Part shown: piece after piece, positions 7,967 to 17,866 of the stretch
How the letters are laid out: each line of letters opens with the position of its first letter
Numbering within the stretch: the stretch's first letter is position 1
Source of the DNA: Achromobacter kerstersii
Lineage (GTDB): Bacteria > Pseudomonadota > Gammaproteobacteria > Burkholderiales > Burkholderiaceae_B
NCBI RefSeq assembly: GCF_902859595.1
Contig: NZ_CADIJQ010000005.1
Coordinates: 124,001-188,000, forward strand
Direction of reading: 5' to 3'
Length of the DNA stretch: 64,000 bases
Position numbers and translations under genes: made by a program
The notes under the pieces: generated by a model
Seen by the model: only the letters and a program-made list of their open reading frames with translations
Told to the model about the DNA's origin: nothing
Database searches by the model: none

Positions 7967-9385
7967 ATGACTCCGCCACCGCCACCAGCCCCGCCATCGA
8001 CTGACCCCGCCCACTCTCGACGGGACCTGTTGATGGCCATGGCGGGGGTGTCCGCCACGGTCGTTCTGGCGGCGCTGGACTCCACCATCATCAGCACTAC
8101 GCTTCCGCGCGTGGCCGAGGCGCTGGACGGCATGGCGCTCTATGCCTGGGTCGGTACGGGCTATCTGCTGGCCACCGCGGCCTCTATCCTGATCTTCGGC
8201 CGGCTGGGCGACATGTTCGGCCGCAAGCCGCTGATGCTCGTGTCCGTGCTGATCATCGCGCTCGGCTCCATCGCTTGTGGACTGGCGCAGTCCATGACCC
8301 AATTGATCGTGTTCCGCACCCTGCAAGGGGTGGGCGGCGGCATGATGATTGCGACTGCTTTCGCGGCCCCGGCCGACCTGTTCCCGGACGCCAAGCAGCG
8401 GGTGCGATGGATGGCGCTGGTGTCGGCAGCATTTGCCATGGCCAGCGGCATCGGCCCGGTGCTGGGCGGCGCGGCGACGCAGGCGCTGGGCTGGCGCGCG
8501 GCATTCTTCATTTCGCCTATCGCAGCCGCCGGCGCCTTCTTTCTGCTGGCGCGCTACTTTCCCCGCATCCGGCCCATGCATGACGGCAGCCGCAAGATTG
8601 ATTGGGTGGGCGCCATTCTGCTGGTGCTGGCCGTGGGCGCGCCGCTGGCCGCGCTGGAGCTGGCCTTCGCCCGCGGTGAACATGCGCACCCGCTGCTGGG
8701 CGGCATGCTGGCCTTGATTGGCGTGGCCGCCATCGCCATCCTGATTCCCACCGAACGCCGGGTGAAGTCGCCCATCTTTCCGCTGCGCGTGCTGTCGGGA
8801 CGCGATTCCCGCCTGCTGAATCTGTCGGCGATGATGGTCGGCGCGGTGATGTTTGTGCTGATCTTCTACAGCCCGCTGTTGTTGCAGCAGGTACTGGGTT
8901 ACACCCCCAGCGAGGCCGGGCTGCTGCTGACGCCCCTGGTAGCGGCGATTTCGGTGGGCAGCATCATCAACGGCCGGCTGTTTCCCAAGCAGACCGAGCC
9001 GCAGCGCCTGATGGTGTTCGGCGGCCTGTTGCTGGCAGGCGGCAGCCTGATGGTGCTGCTGATTTCGCCAGGCACATCGGCCTGGTGGATTCTTGCCGCC
9101 TTCTTCGTCAATGGCTGCGCGTTGGGCTTCCTGTTACCCAACCTGACGCTCTTCATGCAGATGCTGAGCGAGCGCCGCGACGTGGGCGTGGCGTCCGCGT
9201 TGGTGCAGACGACCCGCGCCATCGGCAGCGCGCTGGGTACGGCGGTAGTGGGCATCATCATTTCGCACAGCACGGTACTAAACGGAGTGCGGACCGGCCT
9301 CGGCCTATGTATTGTGCTGTCGCTGACCTGTGCGTTGCTGGCGCATCGGGTCAAGATGAAGAACCTCGTCACCAGCCGCAAATAA
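7967..9385 (+). CDS. MFS drug exporter, EmrB/QacA (DHA2) type
   Basis: 472-residue proton-coupled exporter of the inner membrane with about fourteen hydrophobic segments. The DHA2 hallmark ALDSTIISTTLPRVAEAL lies in the first helix, motif A is GRLGDMFGRKP after helix 2, and a motif C-like GIGPVLGGAAT in helix 5. It starts 32 bp after the CoxG-like gene on the same strand. No accessory EmrA membrane-fusion gene or dedicated regulator is adjacent, so the substrate cannot be inferred. Confidence 0.9.
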   Translation: MTPPPPPAPPSTDPAHSRRDLLMAMAGVSATVVLAALDSTIISTTLPRVAEALDGMALYAWVGTGYLLATAASILIFGRLGDMFGRKPLMLVSVLIIALGSIACGLAQSMTQLIVFRTLQGVGGGMMIATAFAAPADLFPDAKQRVRWMALVSAAFAMASGIGPVLGGAATQALGWRAAFFISPIAAAGAFFLLARYFPRIRPMHDGSRKIDWVGAILLVLAVGAPLAALELAFARGEHAHPLLGGMLALIGVAAIAILIPTERRVKSPIFPLRVLSGRDSRLLNLSAMMVGAVMFVLIFYSPLLLQQVLGYTPSEAGLLLTPLVAAISVGSIINGRLFPKQTEPQRLMVFGGLLLAGGSLMVLLISPGTSAWWILAAFFVNGCALGFLLPNLTLFMQMLSERRDVGVASALVQTTRAIGSALGTAVVGIIISHSTVLNGVRTGLGLCIVLSLTCALLAHRVKMKNLVTSRK

Positions 9386-9432
9386 GCCACGGCCAAGAAT
9401 AAGAAACCGGCCGAAGGGTCATCGAGACAATC

Positions 9433-10305
9433 ATGCGTCAACGCAATTTGCTGGACTTGCTGCTGCTGGCAGCGGTCTGGGGCGGCTCCTTCCTGTTCAT
9501 GCGGGTCGCCGTCAAGGAGTTCGGCCCCATCGCCCTGATCGAATTGCGCGTGGGTCTGGCCGCGCTGTTCTTGCTGCCCGCCGCCTTGTGGCGCGGCAAG
9601 CTGCCGGTGATCGCACGGCACTGGAAGGCGCTGCTGGTCGTTGGCACGCTGAACGCCGCCATCCCGTTCCTGCTCTACGCCTACGCCGCCCAATCGCTGG
9701 GCGCGGGTTTCCTGTCGGTGGCCAATGCCGTGACGCCGGTGTGGGGCGCCGTGGTGGGATGGCTGTGGCTGAAAGACCGGCTGCCCTGGATGCGGTCGCT
9801 GGGGTTGTTGATCGGGTTCCTGGGCATCATCGTGCTGGTGTGGGACAAGCTGAATTTCCAGGCCGGCGGCACCGGCCCCGCCGTGTTGGCGGCGGTATCG
9901 GCGCCTGTCTTCTACGGCATCGCCGCAAACTGGACGAAGCGTTTTCTGACAGGTGTGGATGCCCTGGCCAGCGCCACGGGCAGCATGATTGCGGCGTCGC
10001 TGGTGTTGCTGCCGCTGGCCATTTCGGCCTGGCCAGACGCCCCGGCATCAATGGCGGCGTGGATCTCGACCATTTTGCTGGCCGTCGTCTGCACCGGCGC
10101 GGCGTACATCATCTTCTTCCGCCTGATCGCCAACGTCGGCCCCACTGCGGCCGTCAGCGTCACGTTTCTGGTGCCGATCTTTGGTGTTGTGTGGGGCGGG
10201 TGGTTCCTGGATGAAAGCATCACGCCATCCATCGCGATCGGCGCCGCCATCATTCTGGTGGGCACCGCCTTGGCGCTGGGGCTGGTCAAGCGCCGCCGCG
10301 CTTAG
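9433..10305 (+). CDS. EamA/DMT family permease
   Basis: 290 residues with ten hydrophobic helices arranged as two EamA repeats. The first repeat begins LLLLAAVWGGSFLFMRVAVKEFGP and the second includes APVFYGIAANW. Such permeases usually export amino acids or other small metabolites. It follows the MFS gene with a 47 bp gap and ends convergently with clsB; the two stop codons overlap by three bases at 10302-10305. Confidence 0.88.
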   Translation: MRQRNLLDLLLLAAVWGGSFLFMRVAVKEFGPIALIELRVGLAALFLLPAALWRGKLPVIARHWKALLVVGTLNAAIPFLLYAYAAQSLGAGFLSVANAVTPVWGAVVGWLWLKDRLPWMRSLGLLIGFLGIIVLVWDKLNFQAGGTGPAVLAAVSAPVFYGIAANWTKRFLTGVDALASATGSMIAASLVLLPLAISAWPDAPASMAAWISTILLAVVCTGAAYIIFFRLIANVGPTAAVSVTFLVPIFGVVWGGWFLDESITPSIAIGAAIILVGTALALGLVKRRRA

Positions 10306-11513
10306 TACTTATCCGACGTACCCGTCAACGCCACGCCAATGCGCAGCAGCGTGTACGACACCGCGTCCACCCAGCGCCGCACCCATCCGCGGCGGTGATA
10401 TTCCAGCGGGCGGATGAAGCGGCCGCCTTCGCGGATGGCCGTCTCCAGGCGCTCTTGCAAGTCCCACGCAAAGGGTTGGTCGTCCACGACCACATTGGCC
10501 TCGCGCGCCAGCAGCAGGCTGAAGGGGTCCAGGTTGGACGAGCCCACCGTCGCCACGTTATCAATCACCGCCACCTTGGCGTGCAGATAGCTCGGCATGT
10601 ACTCGTAGATCTCGATACCGTCACGCAGCAGCTGGTCATACAGCGAACGCGTGGCGTGGTATTGCATGCGGTATTCGACCTTGCCTTGCAAGAGCAAGCG
10701 CACCTTCACGCCGCGCGCCGCGGCTTTTGCCAGGGCGCGGCGGAACTGGCGCCCCGGAAAGAAATACGCGTTGGCGATCAGGATGTCGCGGCGCGCCTGC
10801 GTGATGCCGTACAGATACGCGCGTTCAAAGGTCTGCCGATACCGCAGGTTGTCGCGCAGCACCAGCGCTGCGCGCAATGTGCCGCAAGGTTCAACGTATG
10901 CATGATGCGGCTTGGTCAAGCGCATGCGGCTCCAGTCGCGCGGATGGCGCCGCAATCGCGCCCAGTTCAAGCGCACCCACAGCAAGTCCTGCGCATAGGC
11001 TGCTTCGGTGACGAGCGGGCCTTCCACCTGCACCGCGAAATCAAAGCGCGGCGCGGAGATGCCGTCCGTGGGGTCCAGGTCATCGTAGTCGTCGATGATG
11101 TTGATGCCGCCGATGAACGCGATGCGTCCATCCACAATCGTGACCTTGCGATGCAGCCGTCGCAGCCGACTGCGCGACGGAATAAAGCGCGCGAACCAGC
11201 GCGGCTCAGGCCGGAAGATGCGGCATTGGGCGCCTGCGTCCAGCAGCATTGCGCGCACATGCTCAACGCTCATGGCGCTGCCGAAACCATCCAGCACCAC
11301 CCGCACTTTCACGCCACGCCGCGCCGCCGCCGTCAGGCATTCCAGCACCTGCGAACCGGTGCGGTCCACCATGAAAATGTAGGTTTCCAGATGCACGCTG
11401 ACTTGCGCGGCATCGATGGCCGCGCACAGCGCGGGAAAAAAGTCGGACCCATTCTGCAACAAGCGGATGTTGTTGCCGTCCGTCCATTCAAGCTTGACCT
11501 GCTCGGCCTTCAC
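10302..11513 (-). CDS. clsB: Cardiolipin synthase B-type phospholipase D enzyme
   Basis: Condenses phosphatidylglycerol with a second phospholipid to make cardiolipin at the inner membrane. The GTG at 11513 overlaps the ybhP stop as GTGA, giving 403 residues, close to the usual ClsB length; an open stretch further upstream is only the ybhP gene read in another frame. Two HKD motifs are complete: HRKVTIVDGRIAFIGG in the first half and HAKVAVIDNVATVGSSNLD in the second. No N-terminal transmembrane pair is present, which separates it from ClsA. The clsB-ybhP pair is also found in Escherichia coli. Confidence 0.9.
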   Translation of the reverse strand: MKAEQVKLEWTDGNNIRLLQNGSDFFPALCAAIDAAQVSVHLETYIFMVDRTGSQVLECLTAAARRGVKVRVVLDGFGSAMSVEHVRAMLLDAGAQCRIFRPEPRWFARFIPSRSRLRRLHRKVTIVDGRIAFIGGINIIDDYDDLDPTDGISAPRFDFAVQVEGPLVTEAAYAQDLLWVRLNWARLRRHPRDWSRMRLTKPHHAYVEPCGTLRAALVLRDNLRYRQTFERAYLYGITQARRDILIANAYFFPGRQFRRALAKAAARGVKVRLLLQGKVEYRMQYHATRSLYDQLLRDGIEIYEYMPSYLHAKVAVIDNVATVGSSNLDPFSLLLAREANVVVDDQPFAWDLQERLETAIREGGRFIRPLEYHRRGWVRRWVDAVSYTLLRIGVALTGTSDKY

Positions 11514-12376
11514 GGAAGTTCCAGCTCGGCCAGCAAGGGAGAGTGATCGGACAAGCGCGCCCATTCCCGGCCGCGCAACACGCGCGCGCTGCGCACGGCA
11601 AAGCCGCGCTGATAGATGCGGTCCAGACGAAACCACGGGAACACGGCAGGGAACGTGCGCGGCGGCGGCAGCAGCAGGCGCGAGCTGCCTTCCATGCCCA
11701 GCTGATTGGTGCGTTCCATCACCGACAAGCCGCCGTTGGGCAGCCCGCGCAGCGCGTTGCTTAGCCGTTTGACGGAATCGCGCAGGCGCGGCAGTTCGCC
11801 GCCATGGCTGCGCGGGGCGTGGGAAAACACTTCATACAGGCCCAGCTGCTGCACGAACAGCGGCGCCAGGCGGTCGTTCCAATCGTTGAAATCCCCTGCG
11901 ATCAGAATGGGCTCGCCGTCCGGCACCATGCGCCGGATACGCTCGGTCAGCGCCAGCACCTGGCGGGTGCGGCTACCGGCGAACAGACCCAGATGCACGA
12001 CAAAGCAATGCACCGCGCGGCCATCGAGTTCGATGCGCGCATGCAGCAGGCCGCGTTGCTCCAGCCGGTGGTCGGAGATGTCCAGGTTTTCGTGGTCAAG
12101 AATGGGATAGCGCGACAGCAGCGCGTTGCCGTGGTCCGTCGCATGACGGATGGCGTTGCGGCCATAAGCCACATCCAGCCGCAGGGCGGCGGCAAGCGAT
12201 TCGTGTTGAGCGTCGAGCAGGGATTTCTGCTCGTTGCGGCCTTGAACTTCCTGCAGGAAGACAAGATCAGGGCGCAGGCCGTAAAGACCTAAGCGCAGTT
12301 CATTCAAGGAGTCGCGCCGGCCTAATGCCGAACGGCCCTTGTGAATGTTGTAGCTGACGACACGGATAAGCGACAT
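11510..12376 (-). CDS. ybhP: Endonuclease/exonuclease/phosphatase family protein (YbhP-like)
   Basis: 288 residues from the ATG at 12376. The EEP fold is shown by VVSYNIHKG at the start, FLQEVQ (metal-binding Glu), AGDFNDW and the terminal SDHSPL (catalytic Asp-His). Family members hydrolyse phosphodiesters of nucleic acids, inositol phosphates or sphingomyelin; the conserved pairing with clsB suggests a role tied to phospholipid metabolism. An ATG at 12400 is an alternative start but has no ribosome site, whereas AAAGG lies 15 bases before 12376. It lies 115 bp after aspS in the same direction. Confidence 0.82.
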   Translation of the reverse strand: MSLIRVVSYNIHKGRSALGRRDSLNELRLGLYGLRPDLVFLQEVQGRNEQKSLLDAQHESLAAALRLDVAYGRNAIRHATDHGNALLSRYPILDHENLDISDHRLEQRGLLHARIELDGRAVHCFVVHLGLFAGSRTRQVLALTERIRRMVPDGEPILIAGDFNDWNDRLAPLFVQQLGLYEVFSHAPRSHGGELPRLRDSVKRLSNALRGLPNGGLSVMERTNQLGMEGSSRLLLPPPRTFPAVFPWFRLDRIYQRGFAVRSARVLRGREWARLSDHSPLLAELELP

Positions 12377-12490
12377 AGAGGATATGGCGCCTTTCGACAT
12401 CGGGGAAACGCCAAACTTCTGGCGTGCCCCCCGAGAGGATTGGCTGGCTGAGCACCGCCGCGACAAGCGGCGGCGCTACGCCAGATTACT

Positions 12491-14278
<1,788 letters not shown>

Positions 14279-14318
14279 GCGGGATGACTCCGTTGTGTGC
14301 TTAGTTTGAGCGTAAGGG

Positions 14319-14990
14319 TTACGAATCGGCGCGCGGCGCGTCTTGCGCGCCAGCCGCCGGAGAGAGCGGGGCCGGCCGGTCCTCGGGCGCAAGCGCCTGG
14401 GCCGGGGCGACCACGCCCATGGAAACGATGTACTTCAAAGCCGCGTCCACGCTCATCTGAAGATCAATCACATCAGCGCGAGGCATCATCAGGAAGAAGC
14501 CGGACGTGGGGTTCGGCGTCGTCGGCACATACACGCTGATGTGGTCGCCTGGCATCAGGCTGGCCACTTCACCGCTGGGCGTGCCGGTGACAAAAGCAAT
14601 GGTCCAGGAACCCGCGCGCGGATACTGCACCAGCACCGCGCGGCGAAACGCCTGTCCGTTCGGGGCAAGCACGGTATCGCTGACCTGCTTGACCGAGTTG
14701 TAGATGGAGCGCACGAGCGGGATACGGCCCAGCAGGTTTTCCCACTGGTCCACCATCGTACGGCCGATCAGGTTGGCCGCGAAGACGCCCGTCAACAGTA
14801 CCACCACGATGACCAGGACGAAGCGGAAGCCGGGGATGTCGATGCCGAACAGCGATTCGGACGACAGAAAGCCAGGCACGAACCCTTCCAGGGTGGCGAC
14901 CAGCAAACCCAGCACCCACACCGTGATGACCAGGGGAACCCAGATCAGCAGGCCAGTGATGAAGTACTTTTTGATCAGGCGCATCCGCAT
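14319..14990 (-). CDS. DUF502 membrane protein
   Basis: 223-residue protein with two hydrophobic helices near the N-terminus ([19 protein letters not shown] and [20 protein letters not shown]), then the DUF502 core with [34 protein letters not shown] and an acidic-proline-rich tail. The function of the family is unknown. It lies 9 bp after the FmdB-like gene and 40 bp before aspS, an order widespread in betaproteobacteria, which points to co-transcription. ATG codons at 14990 and 14984 are both possible starts. Confidence 0.88.
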   Translation of the reverse strand: MRMRLIKKYFITGLLIWVPLVITVWVLGLLVATLEGFVPGFLSSESLFGIDIPGFRFVLVIVVVLLTGVFAANLIGRTMVDQWENLLGRIPLVRSIYNSVKQVSDTVLAPNGQAFRRAVLVQYPRAGSWTIAFVTGTPSGEVASLMPGDHISVYVPTTPNPTSGFFLMMPRADVIDLQMSVDAALKYIVSMGVVAPAQALAPEDRPAPLSPAAGAQDAPRADS

Positions 14991-14999
14991 CGCGTAGGC

Positions 15000-15317
15000 C
15001 TAGGTGGCGGACGTTCCGCCAGCCGGCGCGGGGGTGGCGGGGGCTGCCGCAGGAGCCGAAGCCGCCGGCGCCGCGGCGGGCGCGGCGCTGTCCGACGACG
15101 CGGCCGTGCTGGCGGGCGCAGCGCCGCCAGAACCGTTACCGCGGAAATCGGTGACGTACCAGCCGGAACCCTTGAGCTGGAATCCAGCCGCGGTCACCTG
15201 CTTGGAAAACGTGCTTTCACCGCATTCGGGGCAAACCGAAAGCGGCGCATCGGAAATCTTCTGCAAGACGTCTTTGGCGTGGCCGCAGGCGCTGCACTTA
15301 TAAGCGTAGATGGGCAT
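15000..15317 (-). CDS. FmdB-family zinc ribbon protein
   Basis: 105 residues. The N-terminal 45 residues contain two CxxC pairs (YKCSACGH and SVCPECGES), forming the putative regulatory zinc ribbon of the FmdB family. The rest is an Ala/Pro/Ser low-complexity tail without predicted fold. Its exact role is unknown; it is regularly the first gene of the cluster with DUF502 and aspS. The gene starts at ATG 15317 and is the apparent operon head. Confidence 0.88.
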   Translation of the reverse strand: MPIYAYKCSACGHAKDVLQKISDAPLSVCPECGESTFSKQVTAAGFQLKGSGWYVTDFRGNGSGGAAPASTAASSDSAAPAAAPAASAPAAAPATPAPAGGTSAT

Positions 15318-15528
15318 CAGGGGCTCCCAGGCGCGGGCCCGGAAAAATCAAAAGCCGTCGGTCGCCGGGCGCAAGGGTCCGGGGCGGCGGTCGGGCAAGG
15401 CCGGAAAAAAATACGGGAAAGTCTTGAATTTTAGCGGTTTTTCATGAACCGTCGGTGTCGTGTCCGTCGAGGCGGCCCCGGGGCCGATCCGAGGGGCGCC
15501 GCCCCCCGGTCCGCCAGGGCGGGTCAGC

Positions 15529-16812
15529 TCAAACCGGCAGCAGGAACATCACCGCCGCCACCAGCGTCGGCCCCAGGGCCGACAGGAACAAACGGCCCGA
15601 CGAAATGCTGCCGTCCGGGAAGTGGTTCTTCAGGATGGCGAAACCCGCCGGGTTGGGCGCGTTGGCAATCACGGTCAACCCGCCGCCCGTCACGGCGCCC
15701 GCCACCAGCATGTAGCGCCAGGCTTCGTTGGTGCCTTCGACCAGCGACCCCAGGTAGGTCAGCGCGGCGTTGTCCGTAATGGCCGTCAGTGCGGTGGCGC
15801 CCCAGAACAGCACGAAGGGTTCCAGTCCGCCCAGCAAGTCCTGCAACCACCACTTCTGCAGGCCGCCCAGCACCACAAGACCGGCCAGAAAGAAGCCCAC
15901 CATCAGGCCTTCCTTGATCAGCAGGCGGTTCTGATGGCGCTTGTACGCTTCCGAAAAGCCGATGAACATCATCAGCAGACCCATGAAGATCGCAGGATGG
16001 TGCGCGGTCAGCACCACGGCCACCAGAAAAACCATGTGCACCAGGATGACGATGGCCGGCACTGGCGGGCGCGCATCCGCCCCTTCCGGCGCATCCACAC
16101 CACCGCCCGTACCCACCGAGCGCTCCATCAGCGCCTTGCGGCAGATGAAGGTCAAAAGACCGGCATTCAGGCAGACGGCAATGGCCGCGCGCCAGCCGAA
16201 GTGCTGCACCATGAAGGTCGAATCCCAGCCGAAGGTAGACGCCACCATCAGCACCGGCGGCGCGGCGTAGGACGTCAGCACCCCGCCAATCGACACGTTC
16301 ACAAACAGCACACCCAGCGTCAGGTACTTGAAGCCCGCGCGGCCGCTCGTGCGGAAGTAGGCGTCGCGCAGCAGGATGGCGGCCAGCGTCATGGCGGCCG
16401 GCTCGGTGATGAACGAACCGCCCAGCGGCACCAGCGCCATCACCACGAAAAACGTGGCCAGTTCTCGCGGCAGCGGCAGCCCGCGCGCCACGATGCGCAC
16501 GATCAGTCCCACCATTTCCAGGATCGGCCGGCTGGCCGCCACCACCATGATCACGAAGACGAACAGCGGCTCGGTGAAGTTGCGCGTGTCCATGTAGTTG
16601 ACGGCGCTGGCCGGGCCCGACAGCGCGGCCATGGCCACGATCAGCGCAAAGGCCCACACGCCGAACACGGCTTCAACTTCAGAAAATAGATGCCAGAAGC
16701 CCGCATGCGGTCCGCCACGATGCGCCAGACGCGCAAAAAATGGCACCGAGAACGTGTGAAGAACCGCCACGGCGAACAAAATGGTGGCGATGACTTCAAT
16801 AGGCTGAGGCAT
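15529..16812 (-). CDS. Putative Na+/H+ antiporter (DUF1504 type)
   Basis: 427 residues from the ATG at 16812, chosen because GGAAG lies eight bases upstream; a second ATG seven codons earlier lacks this. About eleven hydrophobic segments with the ion-transporter-like features FITEPAAMTLAAILL and ITDNAALTYLGSLV, where polar and acidic residues interrupt helices as in NhaD/arsenite permeases. It would exchange Na+ for H+ at the inner membrane. The gene stands alone on the minus strand. GC-rich dyads lie after its stop (for example 15473-15486), but there is no clear T-tract. Confidence 0.75.
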   Translation of the reverse strand: MPQPIEVIATILFAVAVLHTFSVPFFARLAHRGGPHAGFWHLFSEVEAVFGVWAFALIVAMAALSGPASAVNYMDTRNFTEPLFVFVIMVVAASRPILEMVGLIVRIVARGLPLPRELATFFVVMALVPLGGSFITEPAAMTLAAILLRDAYFRTSGRAGFKYLTLGVLFVNVSIGGVLTSYAAPPVLMVASTFGWDSTFMVQHFGWRAAIAVCLNAGLLTFICRKALMERSVGTGGGVDAPEGADARPPVPAIVILVHMVFLVAVVLTAHHPAIFMGLLMMFIGFSEAYKRHQNRLLIKEGLMVGFFLAGLVVLGGLQKWWLQDLLGGLEPFVLFWGATALTAITDNAALTYLGSLVEGTNEAWRYMLVAGAVTGGGLTVIANAPNPAGFAILKNHFPDGSISSGRLFLSALGPTLVAAVMFLLPV

Positions 16813-16969
16813 AAGAGGCACTTCCGGAATCAAGACTCACGCAACGGAGAATCACGCGATGCGAACGCGGCCCGGCGCGGCTCGCCGAACAAGGGACGCA
16901 ATATAACGCAGGCTTTTTTCCGTGTAACGCAGGGTCTACACCAAGTTGTGCCCTGTCCTGACCGCTTTG

Positions 16970-17866
16970 CTATGCAATCGGCGCAGGCGGTTCCGCGCCC
17001 TGTTGCGCCGCCTTCATCTCCATCAGCAGGCTGTGCAGCATTTCCGTCGACAAGCCATGCAGCACCAGCCGGTAGCCCGCGCGCAAGGTCGACAGCGGCA
17101 CCAGCGGATGGTTGTTGTTCACCAGGATCAGATGCTGCGGCGCGCCCAGCAGCTTGGCCGCATAGATGCCGATGGTCTCGTCCAGTTGCAGCGAATTGCA
17201 CGCGCGCCAGAAGTCGTTATCGGTCAGCATCAGCTGATACAGCGGCGTGAACAGTTCGATGGCGCTTTGCAGGTCCAGGAAGTTCAGCTTGCCCTGCGGC
17301 ATGTCTTCAAGCTTGAGCGGCGGGTCCTGGATCATCGAGAAATCCACTGTCTGGGGCGCATGCATTTCCACGCCCGCTTCGCGCAGCGCCTGATTCAGCC
17401 GGATGACGAAGTTGAACAGGTTCAGGTCATGTTTGACGAAGAGCTCGTCCTTCAGGTCGTCGATCTCCATCGGCTCAAGCGGCGTCGTCGTGATGGGTAC
17501 CGGCGAATTCGCAGCGATGAAGGCCAGCGCCTGCGCGCCCAGATGGAAGTGGCGCAGGATCAGCCAATTCGCTTCCGGCGACACGAAGCGCTTCAGGCCC
17601 CACGCCAGGATGCGATGCAGCAGCTTGGAATGCGACCAGCGGCGCGGCAAAAAGGTCTTCACCACCTGGATCAGGATGATGAAAGCGCGCGCCAGCGGCC
17701 GCAGGAACGGCAGCAGGTACTGGCGCGACGCGCAGCTGGAATCCGTCAGCCAGGCTTTTTTCACCTTGTCCGGCAGCGGCGTGCTGCGGTCCAGGTACAA
17801 AGCCAGCCACGGGCTGGGGTCGGCCGGGTCGTGCGGCTTGGACAGGAATTCGGGTTCCGTGCTCAT
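16970..17866 (-). CDS. Unknown protein, last gene of the ketosynthase/desaturase cluster
   Basis: 298 residues, start ATG at 17866 sharing ATGA with the stop of the ketosynthase-fusion gene, so coupled translation is likely. I do not recognise a characterised family. It is alpha-helical by composition, with one hydrophobic stretch around residues 55-70 (FLRPLARAFIILIQVV) and a WLILRHFHLGAQALAFIA segment near 120. Several His, Glu and Asp residues are scattered, but no metal motif is evident. Its position suggests it acts on, carries or transfers the lipid made by the three upstream enzymes. Confidence 0.75.
   Translation of the reverse strand: MSTEPEFLSKPHDPADPSPWLALYLDRSTPLPDKVKKAWLTDSSCASRQYLLPFLRPLARAFIILIQVVKTFLPRRWSHSKLLHRILAWGLKRFVSPEANWLILRHFHLGAQALAFIAANSPVPITTTPLEPMEIDDLKDELFVKHDLNLFNFVIRLNQALREAGVEMHAPQTVDFSMIQDPPLKLEDMPQGKLNFLDLQSAIELFTPLYQLMLTDNDFWRACNSLQLDETIGIYAAKLLGAPQHLILVNNNHPLVPLSTLRAGYRLVLHGLSTEMLHSLLMEMKAAQQGAEPPAPIA

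Noticed and set aside
15473..15486. Palindrome CGGCCCCGGGGCCG as a terminator of the antiporter gene
   Set aside because: GC-rich dyad without a T-run, in a region where such dyads are common.
15460..16689. A 409-codon plus-strand frame opposite the antiporter gene
   Set aside because: His/Gln/Arg-rich shadow; the antiporter reading has coherent membrane helices.
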